64,000 bases of DNA from Bacillota bacterium (GTDB lineage Bacteria > Bacillota > Negativicutes > Sporomusales > CTSoil-080): positions 48,897-112,896 of the forward strand of contig JAGGAD010000016.1 of assembly GCA_017889625.1 (NCBI GenBank). The letters run 5' to 3'. Position numbers and translations under genes: made by a program. The notes under the pieces were generated by a model, which was not told where the DNA came from, searched no databases, and saw nothing but the letters and a program-made list of their open reading frames with translations. Shown here piece by piece: positions 54,194-64,000 of this stretch (the stretch's first letter is position 1; every line of letters begins with the position of its first letter).

Positions 54194-55441
54194 TCACCAC
54201 CAAAACCCTGTTAAATAAATTATCATACCAACTAAGCCTCCAACTACCGAACCATTTATCCTTATTATAGCCAGTTCACTACCCACCCTCGCCTCAATAA
54301 ACCCCACTAGCTCTTTTGTTGAGAACTGCTCCAGTCGCTCACGTACAATTACTCCAATCTGATTGTGTTTAGTCTCAACTATCATTAATACTGCCTGTTT
54401 AAGCATCTCACTTAAATACGCTTGATCACCTTGCCGATAATATAGCTTCGCAACAGCCTTATCAACTTCTCCATCAATTCGCGCATGAAGAAAATACTTT
54501 CCCGCTCCAGTCGTTAGCCCCGCTTGAAGACTCCGCATAATCTTACTAATTTTTTCCGGCAAATCTAACAGCATATCAAATAATTTGTTTTTCCAAGCTT
54601 CAACCTGTTTAGCTGGAATCTCATCATTTGCTAGCTTCTTCGCTAATAAAACTGCATTCTGTCTTAACCTAACTCGGGCCGGATGCTGGACAAACTTTAA
54701 TTCTCCAATTAAAGCCGCTAATTTTTCGGCTATAACAGCACCAACACTCAGTCGCGTTAACCCCATACCTTCTACTATTCTTCCAACAAATTGCCGTTGC
54801 TGCAGGTCTCGTTCATAGGCCTTTTTCGCTTCTTCAAACATTGTCCCAAACAAGGCCTTAATTTCAGGTTCGCCGGATACTCGAATAAGTTCATCAAGTA
54901 CAAATTCTACTAAACTATCAAAATATCCCTTGTCTATTGACCATATCATTATTGCTGCCAGCGGCTCTGCCAACCGAATTCTGTCAGCATTTTCTTTCAC
55001 TAGTCTTGACAACACTGCCGCCACCTGTTCAATATCTATTTGCACCATAATCTCATCGCTTAGCTTTTTCCCTAATTTCTTTATTTCTTCTTTACCACCA
55101 TATTTATCAAGATAACGAACCAAAATTTCTACAATATCATGATGGTTTAAAAGCTCGCGAATATTTTCACTGGTAAGTAGCTCATTTTCCACCATTTCAA
55201 CAATAGCTTGTTCAAGCCGCCTTCTATTCCTGGGAATAATTTCGGTGCGAAATGGAATCCCCAGCGGGCGCCTAAATAGTGCCGATACGGCAAACCAATC
55301 CGCCAGTCCCCCCACCATTGCCGCACTGGAACCACTCGCAATAAGTCCGCCAAGAAAGGTATGGCTATAAGGATAGCTACAAAAAAATCCGGTCGTAACT
55401 CCAATCAACATTAAAGTTGCTTTATAATGGTTAGATATCAC
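54194..55441 (-). CDS. DUF445-family membrane protein, upstream copy
   Basis: A 415-residue protein with the same domain order as its downstream neighbour. It has MVGGLADWFAVSALFRRPLG in the N-terminal part and ELAIIRINGSVVGGLVGMII at the C-terminus, with alpha-helical segments rich in Leu, Glu and Lys between. I prefer GTG 55441, eight bases after GGGAGG. An in-frame GTG three codons earlier is adjacent to the ribosome site. The two genes are a tandem duplication and may form a hetero-oligomer. The role is not known. Confidence 0.82.
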   Translation of the reverse strand: MISNHYKATLMLIGVTTGFFCSYPYSHTFLGGLIASGSSAAMVGGLADWFAVSALFRRPLGIPFRTEIIPRNRRRLEQAIVEMVENELLTSENIRELLNHHDIVEILVRYLDKYGGKEEIKKLGKKLSDEIMVQIDIEQVAAVLSRLVKENADRIRLAEPLAAIMIWSIDKGYFDSLVEFVLDELIRVSGEPEIKALFGTMFEEAKKAYERDLQQRQFVGRIVEGMGLTRLSVGAVIAEKLAALIGELKFVQHPARVRLRQNAVLLAKKLANDEIPAKQVEAWKNKLFDMLLDLPEKISKIMRSLQAGLTTGAGKYFLHARIDGEVDKAVAKLYYRQGDQAYLSEMLKQAVLMIVETKHNQIGVIVRERLEQFSTKELVGFIEARVGSELAIIRINGSVVGGLVGMIIYLTGFWW

Positions 55442-55514
55442 CTCATCCACCTCCCACCAGAAAATAGTCTATTATATTATTATCGTTTACCTATTGATTT
55501 TTCCACTACTATCT

Positions 55515-55557
55515 CAAAAAAAACTCCTATTAGCAATACGCTAATAGGAGTTTTTTT
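55515..55557 (-). terminator. Terminator of the leu-ilv operon
   Basis: On the minus strand AAACTCCTATTAGC pairs with GCTAATAGGAGTTT around five bases, followed by TTTTT. It starts directly after the ilvC stop codon. Confidence 0.93.
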
Positions 55558-56551
55558 ACTTAGATTGCAACCAAGACATCATGCCCCGCAGTTCCTTACC
55601 AACTTTCTCGATAGGATGCTGCGCTTCCTTGCGACGAATAGAATTAAACTCTGGCCGATTAACTTGATTTTCTAAAATCCAGTTTCTTGCAAATTGACCA
55701 CTTTGAATTTCAGACAAAACCTTTTTCATTTCAGCTCTGGTTTCCTGAGTAATAATCCGTTTACCAATCATATAATCGCCATATTCAGCGGTATCACTGA
55801 TAGAGTACCGCATTTTTGCCAACCCGCCCTCATACAGCAAGTCCACAATCAACTTCATTTCATGCATGCATTCAAAGTATGCCGATTCAGGTTCATAACC
55901 GGCTTCAACCAAAGTATCGAAACCAGCTTTGATAAGCTCGGTAACACCGCCACACAAGACGGCTTGTTCACCAAATAGATCGGTCTCGGTTTCTTCTCTA
56001 AACGTAGTTTGTAATACTCCGGATCTAGTACCACCAATGCCCCTGGCATATGCTAAACCTATTTCATGGGCATGTCCGGTATAATCTTGGTGAACCGCAA
56101 TCAAACAAGGTACACCGCCGCCTTCGGTATATACCCGGCGTACAAGATGACCTGGACCTTTCGGCGCGATCATGAATACATCGATATTTTCCGGCGGTAC
56201 AATTTGATTGAAATGGATATTAAACCCATGGGCAAATGCTAACGCCGCCCCAGCTTTGAGATTAGGAGCAATATTATCACGGTATATCTGTCCTTGTTTT
56301 TCATCAGGTAACAGAATCATTACAATATCAGCACCCGCTACTGCATCAGCTACTAAGGCAACTTTTAAGCCATTACCCTCAGCTTTTGCCCAAGACTTAC
56401 TGCCTTTATACAACCCTACCGTAACATCTACACCACTATCATGAAGGTTAAGAGCATGGGCGTGACCTTGGCTACCATACCCAATAATAGCTACCTTCTT
56501 ATCCTTGATAACATCCCAATTAGCATCTACATCATAATACAATTTGCTCAT
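55556..56551 (-). CDS. ilvC: Ketol-acid reductoisomerase
   Basis: A class I KARI of 331 residues. The Rossmann motif is [16 protein letters not shown], the cofactor loop has [11 protein letters not shown], suggesting NADPH preference, and the C-terminal metal and substrate site contains [12 protein letters not shown] and [24 protein letters not shown] sequence with [13 protein letters not shown]. It converts acetolactate to dihydroxyisovalerate. ATG 56551 has AGAGGAG upstream and lies inside the end of ilvN (20 bp overlap). It is the last gene of the operon. ilvD is not in the window. Confidence 0.97.
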   Translation of the reverse strand: MSKLYYDVDANWDVIKDKKVAIIGYGSQGHAHALNLHDSGVDVTVGLYKGSKSWAKAEGNGLKVALVADAVAGADIVMILLPDEKQGQIYRDNIAPNLKAGAALAFAHGFNIHFNQIVPPENIDVFMIAPKGPGHLVRRVYTEGGGVPCLIAVHQDYTGHAHEIGLAYARGIGGTRSGVLQTTFREETETDLFGEQAVLCGGVTELIKAGFDTLVEAGYEPESAYFECMHEMKLIVDLLYEGGLAKMRYSISDTAEYGDYMIGKRIITQETRAEMKKVLSEIQSGQFARNWILENQVNRPEFNSIRRKEAQHPIEKVGKELRGMMSWLQSK

Positions 56552-57059
56552 GAAAGTTTCTCCTCTCGTATTGGTGAATAGTATTATCACCCCGGGCCAA
56601 GCCTACAAGGCCAGTCCGGACTAATTCCATAATTTTGTACGGTGCCAAAACATCGGCAAATGCATTTATTTTATCCTCATCACCGGTAATTTCAAAAGTT
56701 ACTGTGTGCTCAGAAACATCAACTACACTGGCTCTAAATACATCAGCAAGTTTAAGTACTTCACCGCGCTTATCTCCTCCGGCATTAACTTTTATCATTG
56801 CCATCCCCCGCCGTACCGCGCTTTCAGACGGCAAAATCTGAATAGCCACAACCTCAATTAGCTTCTCCAGTTGTTTTATAACCTGCTCAAGAATACCGTC
56901 ATCACCGCATACAACTACTGTAATCCGTGAACTTTCTAAGTCGTACGTCGTGCCGACAGCCAAGCTGTGGATATTGAAACCCCGGCGAGAAAACATGCCA
57001 GCCACTCTTACTAAAACTCCTGGCTGATTATGCACTAGAATGGACAGTACATGCTTCAC
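56532..57059 (-). CDS. ilvN: Acetolactate synthase small regulatory subunit
   Basis: The regulatory subunit (175 residues) with an ACT domain [20 protein letters not shown], then [18 protein letters not shown], and an ALS_ss C-terminal half. It gives the synthase its feedback inhibition by valine. The start is GTG 57059, seven bases after GAGAGGAGGAG. The longer frame lacks a ribosome site. A possible promoter (57119-57147) lies in the gap to ilvB, so ilvNC may also be transcribed separately. Confidence 0.94.
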   Translation of the reverse strand: MKHVLSILVHNQPGVLVRVAGMFSRRGFNIHSLAVGTTYDLESSRITVVVCGDDGILEQVIKQLEKLIEVVAIQILPSESAVRRGMAMIKVNAGGDKRGEVLKLADVFRASVVDVSEHTVTFEITGDEDKINAFADVLAPYKIMELVRTGLVGLARGDNTIHQYERRNFHEQIVL

Positions 57060-57118
57060 GGTAATACTCCTCCTCTCGCTTCCAACCACTATAGCATCCT
57101 TAAAAATACATTGTATCC

Positions 57119-57147
57119 ATTATCATCGTACTTTTGTTATTTGTCAA
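57119..57147 (-). promoter_or_regulatory. Possible internal promoter before ilvN
   Basis: The minus strand reads TTGACA, 17 bases, GATAAT. It lies in the 124-bp gap between ilvB and ilvN and has an almost consensus match. Confidence 0.6.
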
Positions 57148-57183
57148 TACACTATTTAAAAATATTGCTATCAAATATCTTGC

Positions 57184-58845
57184 CTACATGTCAATAAAGG
57201 CATTAATTGCCCCACTAGGATGAGCCATTGGGGTTACCAGTTCTTCTCTTGAAATATTGACCACAATTACCGCTGGTTGATTAGACGCTAACGCTTGTTT
57301 AAACGCCTGCACAAATTCTACTGCACTATTAACTGCTACGGCATGCACTCCAAAAGCAGCCGCAAAAACCGTAAAATCTACATTAGGCGGCAACTCACAT
57401 GATGTATAGTTATTATCAAAAAAAACATGCTGCAATTGCCGAATCATACCAAGACCATGGTTATTTATAATTACTGAAATAACTGGCAGTTTATGCGCCG
57501 CAATAGTGTAAAGCTCAGCTCCGGTCATTTTAAACCCACCATCACCGGCAAAATGAATTACTCGCTTATCCGGTTTGGCAAACTGTGCTCCCATCGCCGC
57601 TGGCAACCCAAACCCCATCGCCCCTAGACCACCGGAAGTAATCCAAGTACGCGGTTTTTCAATTTTTAAATTTTGAGCCGCCCACATCTGATGTTGCCCG
57701 ACATCAGTTACAAATATACATTCTTTGCCAAAAGTCTCTTCAGCAATATGGCTAAATACCCAGGATGGAGACAACTGTTTTTCATCACCATCTACCGCTT
57801 CATCCTGCTGACATTCTCTTATTCGCATCCACCATTTGCTCCGCTGTCCATCATTCAATTGACCATTAAGTAAGTCAACAATAATTTTTAAATCACCGGT
57901 AAGACCAATATGAGCCGCAACGTTTTTATCAATTTCAGCCGGATCGATATCAATATGGATAACCGTTTTATCTTCGACATATTTATCCCGATCCCCGGTC
58001 AAACGGTCACTAAACCTACTGCCAACCGCAATCATAACATCAGCTTCCCACACAGCTTGGTTTGCCACTTTACAGCCGTGCATACCAGTAAGCCCCAAAA
58101 ATAATGGATGAGTACCACTAAATGAGCCCAATCCCATTAACGTACTTACAACCGGAGCATTGATTTTTTCAGCCAGTGCCCGTATTTCATCGGCTGCATC
58201 GGCTGCAACCGCACCACCGCCGACAACAATAACTGGCCGCGCTGCCCCCTGAATAGCTTGAACAGCGGTTTTAATTTTGCTAAGTATCTCTCCACCAACC
58301 GCCCAAGAATACTTTTCAAATTCGGCTAGCGGTTCAAAATCCACCACACTGGTCTGAATATCTCGGGGAACATCTATCAGCACCGGCCCAGACCGTCCAG
58401 AAGCAGCAATACGAAAAGCATACCGAATTGTATCCGCTAATTTTGTAACATCCTTAACTATAAAATTATGCTTAGTAATTGCCATGGTAATGCCCGTAAT
58501 GTCTATTTCCTGGAAAGTATCTCGCCCAATCATCGTAGTGGGGACTTGGCCTGTAATCGCTACCACCGGAATAGAATCCATAAACGCAGCAGCTAAGCCC
58601 GTAACCAAATTGGTCGCTCCTGGACCAGATGTAGCAATACATACGCCCACTTTACCACTGGCACGGGCATATCCATCGGCGGCATGAGCCGCCCCCTGTT
58701 CATGTACAGTAAGAATGTGACGTAACGAAGAATTATTCATTGCATCATAAAATGGTAAAATTGTCCCGCCTGGGTAGCCAAAAACAGTGTCAACCCCTTG
58801 TTCTGTCAAACATTGAACCATAACTTCTGCACCAGTAAGTTTCAT
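57184..58845 (-). CDS. ilvB: Acetolactate synthase large catalytic subunit
   Basis: A thiamine-diphosphate enzyme of 553 residues. The N-terminal domain has VDTVFGYPGGTILPFYDAM with the catalytic Glu in HEQGAAHAADGYARASG; the central domain binds FAD; the TPP/Mg motif is GDGGFKMTGAELYTIAAHKL with NNHGLGMI. This set of motifs distinguishes biosynthetic AHAS from catabolic AlsS. It condenses pyruvate or pyruvate with 2-oxobutyrate. It lies 44 bp after leuB. Confidence 0.95.
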   Translation of the reverse strand: MKLTGAEVMVQCLTEQGVDTVFGYPGGTILPFYDAMNNSSLRHILTVHEQGAAHAADGYARASGKVGVCIATSGPGATNLVTGLAAAFMDSIPVVAITGQVPTTMIGRDTFQEIDITGITMAITKHNFIVKDVTKLADTIRYAFRIAASGRSGPVLIDVPRDIQTSVVDFEPLAEFEKYSWAVGGEILSKIKTAVQAIQGAARPVIVVGGGAVAADAADEIRALAEKINAPVVSTLMGLGSFSGTHPLFLGLTGMHGCKVANQAVWEADVMIAVGSRFSDRLTGDRDKYVEDKTVIHIDIDPAEIDKNVAAHIGLTGDLKIIVDLLNGQLNDGQRSKWWMRIRECQQDEAVDGDEKQLSPSWVFSHIAEETFGKECIFVTDVGQHQMWAAQNLKIEKPRTWITSGGLGAMGFGLPAAMGAQFAKPDKRVIHFAGDGGFKMTGAELYTIAAHKLPVISVIINNHGLGMIRQLQHVFFDNNYTSCELPPNVDFTVFAAAFGVHAVAVNSAVEFVQAFKQALASNQPAVIVVNISREELVTPMAHPSGAINAFIDM

Positions 58846-58889
58846 CTAGTCCCACCTCCCCCGGCATTTCTCTATATAACTCAAAGCAT

Positions 58890-59960
58890 TTAAATATGTT
58901 CTGCCACTAACCGGCCCATTTCTTCAGTTGACACTTTCGTCAAACCAGCCTTATAAAGATCTTGGGTTCGATAACCTTTAGCCAGCACTTTATCTACAGC
59001 TTGCTCAATTTTATCCGCCGCCACCAATTCATTCAACGAATATCGCAGCAACATTGCTGTGGACAAAATGGTGCCAATAGGGTTTGCTAATCCCTGTCCG
59101 GCAATATCAGGTGCCGATCCATGGATTGGCTCATATAACCCCGGACCATCTCCGATACTAGCCGACGGAATCATGCCAATCGACCCGGCAATTACCGCTG
59201 CCTCATCACTCAAGATATCGCCAAATAAATTGCTAGTAACGATAACATCAAATTTTTTCGGGGCCAGCACTAATTGCATTGCACAATTATCTACATACAT
59301 ATGATTTAATTCAATACCAGCATAATTTTTCACTGTACCTTCAGCTACCCGCCGCCATAATCTAGATGAAGCCAATACATTTGCTTTATCCACCGAAGTC
59401 ACCCGGCCTTTACGTTTAGCCGCCGCCTCACAAGCCATTCGAACAATACGCGAAATCTCAGGCACACTATATAATTCTTTATCCCAGGCCTGCTCAACCC
59501 CGTCTGCTGTTTCCGACTCACACTTTTCACCAAAATATATCCCACCGGTCAGCTCTCTAACAATAAGTATGTCCGCTCCGGCAACAATTTCACTTTTGAG
59601 CGGCGAATAGTCGGTTAAAATTTCTGAAACCCGAATAGGCCGCAAATTAGCATAAAGACCAAGCGCTTTACGCAAACCTAAAATGGCTTTCTCCGGTCGA
59701 ATATCAGGAGACACACTATCCCATTTCGGACCACCGACTGCGCCTAATAATACGGCATCACAATTTTTAACCAAAGACAAAGTTTCTTCCGGCAATGGTA
59801 CACCATTACGATCAATAGCCGCCCCACCAGCATAAGCTAGACTGAATTCAAGCTTTAAACCAGCTTTTTTAGCTACTTTATCCAGTACAACCTGAGCGGC
59901 TTCTGTTATTTCAGTTCCGATACCATCACCCGGAATCACTACAACTTTTCTCGTACTCAC
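58890..59960 (-). CDS. leuB: 3-isopropylmalate dehydrogenase
   Basis: A 356-residue beta-decarboxylating dehydrogenase. It starts [20 protein letters not shown] and contains [27 protein letters not shown] (catalytic Tyr) and [20 protein letters not shown]. The C-terminal [20 protein letters not shown] is the signature region. It oxidises 3-isopropylmalate with NAD+. The ATG overlaps the leuD stop by four bases, so the order leuA-leuC-leuD-leuB is tightly coupled. Confidence 0.97.
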   Translation of the reverse strand: MSTRKVVVIPGDGIGTEITEAAQVVLDKVAKKAGLKLEFSLAYAGGAAIDRNGVPLPEETLSLVKNCDAVLLGAVGGPKWDSVSPDIRPEKAILGLRKALGLYANLRPIRVSEILTDYSPLKSEIVAGADILIVRELTGGIYFGEKCESETADGVEQAWDKELYSVPEISRIVRMACEAAAKRKGRVTSVDKANVLASSRLWRRVAEGTVKNYAGIELNHMYVDNCAMQLVLAPKKFDVIVTSNLFGDILSDEAAVIAGSIGMIPSASIGDGPGLYEPIHGSAPDIAGQGLANPIGTILSTAMLLRYSLNELVAADKIEQAVDKVLAKGYRTQDLYKAGLTKVSTEEMGRLVAEHI

Positions 59961-60448
59961 ACTTGGTCCCCCTTAATATAACTGATAAGACCACCAGCAT
60001 TAGCAATTTCCTGAATAAAGCCAGGCAGTGGCTGTACTTTGTAATACTTGTTTTTAGTTATATTTTCCACTAAACCTTTACTTAGATCAATTTTTACATT
60101 GTCACCATTATCGATTTCCGTTACTGCCGCCCCTAGTTCAATAAGCGGTAAACCAATATTAATAGCATTACGGAAAAAAATTCTGGCAAAGCTATCCGCA
60201 ATAACGCAAGGCACCCCGCTGGCTTTAATAGCTACAGGAGCATGCTCCCGTGACGATCCGCAGCCGAAGTTGCGACCAGCCACAATAATATCACCTGCAT
60301 TAACTTTACCGGCAAAAGTCGGATCAATATCTTCCATACAATGCTCCGCCAATTCCTTAGGCTCAGCACTATTAAGATAGCGCGCCGGAATAATTACATC
60401 AGTATCAACATTATCACCATACCGCCATACTTTTCCTTCTAAAATCAT
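59957..60448 (-). CDS. leuD: 3-isopropylmalate dehydratase small subunit
   Basis: The swivelling domain (163 residues) of the isopropylmalate isomerase. [13 protein letters not shown], the [20 protein letters not shown] motif and [15 protein letters not shown] are standard. It is of the short, archaeal/clostridial-type LeuD length. ATG 60448 follows GGGAGGTGAGCAA and overlaps the leuC stop (ATGA). It joins with LeuC to isomerise 2-isopropylmalate. Confidence 0.96.
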   Translation of the reverse strand: MILEGKVWRYGDNVDTDVIIPARYLNSAEPKELAEHCMEDIDPTFAGKVNAGDIIVAGRNFGCGSSREHAPVAIKASGVPCVIADSFARIFFRNAINIGLPLIELGAAVTEIDNGDNVKIDLSKGLVENITKNKYYKVQPLPGFIQEIANAGGLISYIKGDQV

Positions 60449-61707
60449 TTGCTCACCTCCCAAGGCCCTGCAATCCTACCCATAATCGCACTAGCAGCAG
60501 CTACCGCTGGGCCAGCCAAATATACTTCACTATCTACATGCCCCATTCGCCCCCGGAAATTACGGTTAGTTGTAGCCACAGCCCGTTCGCCAGCAGCCAA
60601 TATTCCCATATAACCACCTAAACACGGCCCACAAGTTGGGGTACTGACAACTGCTCCGGCTTTAATAAACGTTTCAATATAACCCTTTGCCATAGCTTCC
60701 ATATACACGGATTGACTGCCGGGAATAATAATAGTTCTGATACCGGGATGAATACTCCGTCCGGAGATAATCTCAGCCGCCTGTGCCAAATCTTCGATCC
60801 GACCATTAGTACACGAGCCAATAACCACTTGATCAATAACTGTCTCCGAGACCTCATTCACTGGTCTAACATTTTCCGGTAAATGCGGCAGTGCAACTAC
60901 CGGGGTCAATTTATCAAGCTCTATCGTTATTACCCGATCATAAACGGCATCATCATCCGCCCTTACCGGACTATAACTGCGCTTTACCTTCGGTGAAATA
61001 TACTCTAAGGTTACATCATCTACCGGAAAAATTCCATTTTTCGCTCCAGCTTCAATTGCCATATTAGCGATCGTCAGCCGATCTGTCATTGTCAAATTGG
61101 CAACTCCATCACCAGCAAACTCCAGTGCTTGGTAACGAGCTCCGTCTACCCCAATCATGCCAATCAAAGTCAAAATGATATCCTTACCGCCTACCCAACG
61201 TGGCATTTTACCGTTCAGAATAACCTTAATACTACTTGGAACCTTAAACCAAGTATCCCCGGTAGCCATCGCCGCGCCCATATCTGTCGACCCAACACCA
61301 GTAGCAAATGCCCCCACTGCCCCATAAGTACAAGTATGCGAATCCGCTCCGATAATCAGCTCACCAGGAGCTACCAGCCCTACTTCCGGCAGTAGTACAT
61401 GCTCAATCCCCATACGACCGACTTCAAAATAATTGGTAATATTATGTTTTTTTGCAAACTCACGCATGCGCTTCGCCATCTCTGCCGATTTAATATCTTT
61501 ATTCGGCGCAAAATGATCGGGTACCAGCGCAATCTTGTCTTTATCAAACACTGGCCGGCCAATACACTCAAACTCTTTAATCGCCGGCGGAGCAGTTATG
61601 TCATTTCCTAAAACTAAGTCAACTTTACATTTAATAAGCTGACCAGGAACAACATTTTCTAGCCCTGCGTGACGTGCAAAAATCTTTTCTGTCATTGTCA
61701 TTCCCAT
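60445..61707 (-). CDS. leuC: 3-isopropylmalate dehydratase large subunit
   Basis: A 420-residue aconitase-family subunit. [33 protein letters not shown] and [14 protein letters not shown] hold the three Cys ligands of the [4Fe-4S] cluster. The length fits the shorter clostridial/archaeal type of LeuC, agreeing with the short LeuD. Several ATGs lie close together at the start. I keep 61707, ten bases after AGAGGAG and four bases from the leuA stop. Confidence 0.96.
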   Translation of the reverse strand: MGMTMTEKIFARHAGLENVVPGQLIKCKVDLVLGNDITAPPAIKEFECIGRPVFDKDKIALVPDHFAPNKDIKSAEMAKRMREFAKKHNITNYFEVGRMGIEHVLLPEVGLVAPGELIIGADSHTCTYGAVGAFATGVGSTDMGAAMATGDTWFKVPSSIKVILNGKMPRWVGGKDIILTLIGMIGVDGARYQALEFAGDGVANLTMTDRLTIANMAIEAGAKNGIFPVDDVTLEYISPKVKRSYSPVRADDDAVYDRVITIELDKLTPVVALPHLPENVRPVNEVSETVIDQVVIGSCTNGRIEDLAQAAEIISGRSIHPGIRTIIIPGSQSVYMEAMAKGYIETFIKAGAVVSTPTCGPCLGGYMGILAAGERAVATTNRNFRGRMGHVDSEVYLAGPAVAAASAIMGRIAGPWEVSK

Positions 61708-61711
61708 ACTA

Positions 61712-63259
61712 TCATTTCTCCTCTGCCATCATATCTTCTTCTCCTCGGGCACCGGTATTCACTATCTTATTAATTGCATTTACATAAGCCTTTGCACTAG
61801 CTTCGATAATGTCAGTACTAAGCCCCCGGCCACTAACAATCTGGCCCGCTTTTTCCAACCAAACTGTCGCCTCACCCAACGCATCTTCCCCCGCGGTTAC
61901 GGCCTTAATCTGATAATCTTTCAACATAGTTCCCATTCCTGCCGCGGCTTCAATTGCTTTAAACATGGCATCAACCGGACCATCACCACAGGCCGCTTGT
62001 TTTAACACCCCTTGGCTTGTTTCTATTTCCACCGAAGCAGTAGCTTGATTATGAGTGCCACTCATCACCTGATGATACACCAGGCGATACCATTCGGCCT
62101 GGTCAGCGGCTTTTTCAGTAATTAGCGCCTCAATATCCCGATCAAACACAACTTTTTTTCGATCAGCCAGTTCTTTAAATTTAACAAAGAGCTCACTAAT
62201 TTTATCGTTGCCTAGTTCATAGCCCATATCCTTCAGCCGATCTTCGAAGGCATGCCGTCCTGAATGTTTACCCAGTACCAATGAATTATGGCTGAGGCCA
62301 ATATCCTCGGGCCGCATTATTTCATAAGTCAAAGGATTATTCAGCATACCATGCTGGTGAATGCCCGACTCATGAGCAAAAGCATTCTCGCCGACAATCG
62401 CTTTATTAGGCTGCACGTTTACTCCGGTCAGCACGCTTACTAAGCGCGATGTTTTATAAATATGCTTACAATCAATTGCCGCCATTGCTTTATAGTAATC
62501 AGGTCGGGTATTAAGCGCCATAACCAATTCTTCCATCGCCGCATTACCAGCCCGCTCGCCAAGACCATTAATGGTACACTCAACTTGATTAGCCCCATTT
62601 TGTACTGCGGCCAGCGAATTAGCTACCGCCATCCCTAAGTCATTATGACAATGCACACTAATTATCGCCTGAGAAATATTAGAAACGTTTTTTTGGACAT
62701 AACTTATTAATTTGCCAAACTCAGCAGGCGTAGTATACCCTACGGTATCTGGGATGTTTATCGTAACTGCCCCGGCAGCAATTGTCCGCTCAATTATCTG
62801 GCAAAGAAACGTCCAATCTGAACGAGATGCATCTTCTGCCGAAAATTCAACATCAGCTACATACTTTTTAGCATAGCGTACTGCAGCTTCTGCGGCATCC
62901 AATACTTGATTTCTAGTCATTTTCAACTTATATTCAAGATGCAAATCACTTGTTGCAATAAAAGTGTGAATTCTAGCTGCTTCAGCCCCTTTAAGCGCAT
63001 TATAAGCCGCATCTATATCAGCAATGTTTGCTCTTGCTAGCCCGGCAATTACCGGTCCCCTAATTTTCGCGGCAATTTCACTAACTGCTGCAAAATCACC
63101 TGGTGAAGCAATCGGAAACCCAGCTTCTATAATATCCACGTTCATCTTGGCAAGAGCTTGAGCAATTTCCAGTTTTTCAGCAATATCTAAACACACACCC
63201 GGCGTCTGTTCCCCATCCCGTAACGTAGTATCAAATATTTTGATAGCTCGTTGTTCCAT
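61712..63259 (-). CDS. leuA: 2-isopropylmalate synthase
   Basis: A 515-residue DRE-TIM enzyme. The metal motif [14 protein letters not shown] is at the N-terminus, the [20 protein letters not shown] segment carries the metal-binding His-x-His, and the C-terminal regulatory domain (from about residue 390) is the LeuA dimer domain for leucine feedback inhibition. ICF-like continuation [12 protein letters not shown] is typical. It is the first gene of the leu-ilv operon and is controlled by the T-box and ykkC-type leader upstream. AAGGAGG lies before the ATG. Confidence 0.97.
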   Translation of the reverse strand: MEQRAIKIFDTTLRDGEQTPGVCLDIAEKLEIAQALAKMNVDIIEAGFPIASPGDFAAVSEIAAKIRGPVIAGLARANIADIDAAYNALKGAEAARIHTFIATSDLHLEYKLKMTRNQVLDAAEAAVRYAKKYVADVEFSAEDASRSDWTFLCQIIERTIAAGAVTINIPDTVGYTTPAEFGKLISYVQKNVSNISQAIISVHCHNDLGMAVANSLAAVQNGANQVECTINGLGERAGNAAMEELVMALNTRPDYYKAMAAIDCKHIYKTSRLVSVLTGVNVQPNKAIVGENAFAHESGIHQHGMLNNPLTYEIMRPEDIGLSHNSLVLGKHSGRHAFEDRLKDMGYELGNDKISELFVKFKELADRKKVVFDRDIEALITEKAADQAEWYRLVYHQVMSGTHNQATASVEIETSQGVLKQAACGDGPVDAMFKAIEAAAGMGTMLKDYQIKAVTAGEDALGEATVWLEKAGQIVSGRGLSTDIIEASAKAYVNAINKIVNTGARGEEDMMAEEK

Positions 63260-63280
63260 TTTATTACCTCCTTCTCAAAA

Positions 63281-63545
63281 ATAAAAAACGCCCCTATTGA
63301 CGCCATCTAAGCGTCAATAGGGGCGTTTACTCGCGGTACCACCCTACTGTTTTACTCATTACGCCGCAAAAAAACGCGACTTCCGGTTAACGCCCGGCAA
63401 CGTTCCCGCCTAAAATATGCGTAAAGCTTATTCTCAACGGGAAAGCTCGTGGGTGAGATTTCGCAATAACCCCCGCACCGGTTCGCAGCGACCACCGGTT
63501 CTCTGAAGCGGCTTACAGCTATCACTTTTTGCCCAGTCATTTCTT
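63281..63545 (-). promoter_or_regulatory. Leucine T-box leader with terminator
   Basis: On the minus strand the T-box sequence AGGGTGGTACCGCG (63345-63332) is followed by a strong terminator (ACGCCCCTATTGACGC with its complement, then TTTTTTATTTTT). The Stem I apical motif AGAGAACCGGTGG is at about 63502-63490. The specifier position gives CTC (63457-63455), a Leu codon, followed by A. Uncharged tRNA-Leu should stabilise the antiterminator and switch the operon on. The 5' limit is approximate. Confidence 0.92.
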
Positions 63546-63592
63546 CTTAACCAACTAAATTTTAAGAAAGCCATTTTTTTAAAAAACCATAT

Positions 63593-63733
63593 GGAAAATT
63601 CTTTACATTGCAAGTCAATGTAAGAAACTTTCCGCAGAGTTTTTTATACTCACGGTGTAGTGCAACCTTATTGCACCTTGCATCGCTCGGTCCAGACCTG
63701 CCCAGCAGCGGAACCCTAGAAGCACTTTCTTAC
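63593..63733 (-). promoter_or_regulatory. ykkC-family riboswitch, probably ppGpp-sensing, with terminator
   Basis: The minus strand has CTAGGGTTCCG, then GGTCTGGACCGAG, then ACACCGTGAGTATAAAAAAC, the conserved core of the ykkC family. P1 is GTAAGAAA/TTTCTTAC (63733-63726 and 63627-63620). Its 3' strand is also the 5' arm of a terminator hairpin, whose stem GGAAA...TTTCC (63633-63593) is followed by ATATGGTTTTTT. Ligand binding would therefore prevent termination (an ON switch). Position before leucine/valine genes and the following T-box favour the ppGpp subtype over guanidine or PRPP. Confidence 0.86.
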
Positions 63734-63748
63734 AATTAGTTAATAATC

Positions 63749-63777
63749 AATATATCAGGCATACCCAAAGTTGTCAA
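63749..63777 (-). promoter_or_regulatory. Promoter of the leu-ilv operon
   Basis: The minus strand reads TTGACA, 17 bases, TATATT. Transcription would begin near 63742, about 10 nt before P1 of the riboswitch. Confidence 0.85.
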
Positions 63778-63886
63778 TAGTACTTCATATATTTCCAATT
63801 TTCAGTAAAAATAGAATATATATTAATATACTACTTTTATTTACATACTATTTTATTACTATTGACAATAAGGGCCTGACAAACAC

Positions 63887-63916
63887 AAAAAAACCACTCA
63901 GAAAATGAGTGGTTTT
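63887..63916 (-). terminator. Terminator after the 5S rRNA gene
   Basis: On the minus strand AAACCACTCA pairs with TGAGTGGTTT around five bases and is followed by TTTT. It ends three bases from the 5S 3' end. Confidence 0.92.
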
Positions 63917-63918
63917 AA

Positions 63919-64000
63919 CTGGCGGCTACCTATCCTCCCAGGCCGTTTCCAACCAAGTACTTTCGGCGTATACGGGCTTAACTACTGTGTTCGGTATGGG
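63919..64000 (-). rRNA. rrf: 5S ribosomal RNA, 3' part
   Basis: From the window edge the minus strand reads CCCATACCGAACACAGTAGT, then TAAGCCCGTATACGCCGA, and ends GGTAGCCGCCAG. This is the conserved 5S rRNA core (CCGAACACAGTAGTTAAG) and 3' end. About 82 of about 117 nt are present. The 5' part lies outside the window. It is probably the last gene of an rRNA operon on the minus strand. Confidence 0.96.

Noticed and set aside
63352..63540. 62-codon reading frame upstream of leuA
   Set aside because: It lies entirely inside the T-box leader RNA and has no ribosome site. The conserved bases are explained by RNA structure.

Overview
The window looks like a chromosome segment of an anaerobic, diderm Firmicute of the Negativicutes, most likely Sporomusaceae (Sporomusa/Pelosinus relatives). 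This is an inference from four things. The nif operon is of the clostridial type, with nifI1-nifI2 between nifH and nifD and a NifD insertion. A porin carries an SLH domain, a hallmark of diderm Negativicutes. There is a sodium-pumping methylmalonyl-CoA decarboxylase. Firmicute-style T-box and ykkC-family leaders are present. Almost all large operons lie on the minus strand.

Layout. 1-7910 (minus): nifH-nifI1-nifI2-nifD-nifK-nifE-nifN-nifB (nifB is cut by the window edge) behind a leader of about 350 nt with several hairpins, one arranged like a terminator/antiterminator. 7986-12626 (plus): a TetR-controlled HlyD/ABC-2 export operon with a strong promoter and palindromic operator. 12654-20074: a short chemotaxis-type signalling protein, the SLH porin, two paralogous MFS transporters that share an operator-like palindrome, a broken GntR regulator and an aromatic-acid-type MFS permease.

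20138-27424 (minus): a complete succinyl-CoA to propionyl-CoA module. It holds methylmalonyl-CoA mutase (two subunits), MeaB, epimerase and the Na+-translocating decarboxylase, including two small membrane-protein genes of 58 and 48 codons that are easily missed. 27465-42816 (minus): a catabolic cluster with a pyrogallol/phloroglucinol-transhydroxylase-like molybdoenzyme, a second molybdopterin oxidoreductase, thiolase, 3-hydroxyacyl-CoA dehydrogenase, indolepyruvate-type ferredoxin oxidoreductase, a phosphate butyryltransferase-like enzyme, a metallo-beta-lactamase-fold protein, a cupin, an OFA-type transporter and two DUF3870 paralogues. Two intergenic regions of this cluster carry copies of the same structured RNA, each ending in an intrinsic terminator. 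I do not recognise its class, and it is the best candidate here for something undescribed.

43178-55441: mixed housekeeping and accessory genes (secreted small protein, RidA, SDR, eukaryotic-type hexokinase, PdxST, ProC-like reductase, PIN-PhoH, ArsB/NhaD-type transporter, L,D-transpeptidase, two DUF445 proteins). 55515-63777 (minus): leuA-leuC-leuD-leuB-ilvB-ilvN-ilvC for branched-chain amino acids. It is preceded by a promoter, a ykkC-family aptamer that by context is probably the ppGpp type, with its own terminator, and then a leucine T-box. 63887-64000: the 3' end of a 5S rRNA gene and its terminator, the tail of an rRNA operon.

How the parts fit: the mutase/decarboxylase module would turn succinyl-CoA into propionyl-CoA while pumping Na+. 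The molybdoenzyme cluster would feed acyl-CoA and 2-oxoacid intermediates into energy metabolism. The ferredoxin reduced by the IorAB enzyme could serve nitrogenase. The links between modules are inference. The gene calls rest on conserved motifs read directly from the sequence.
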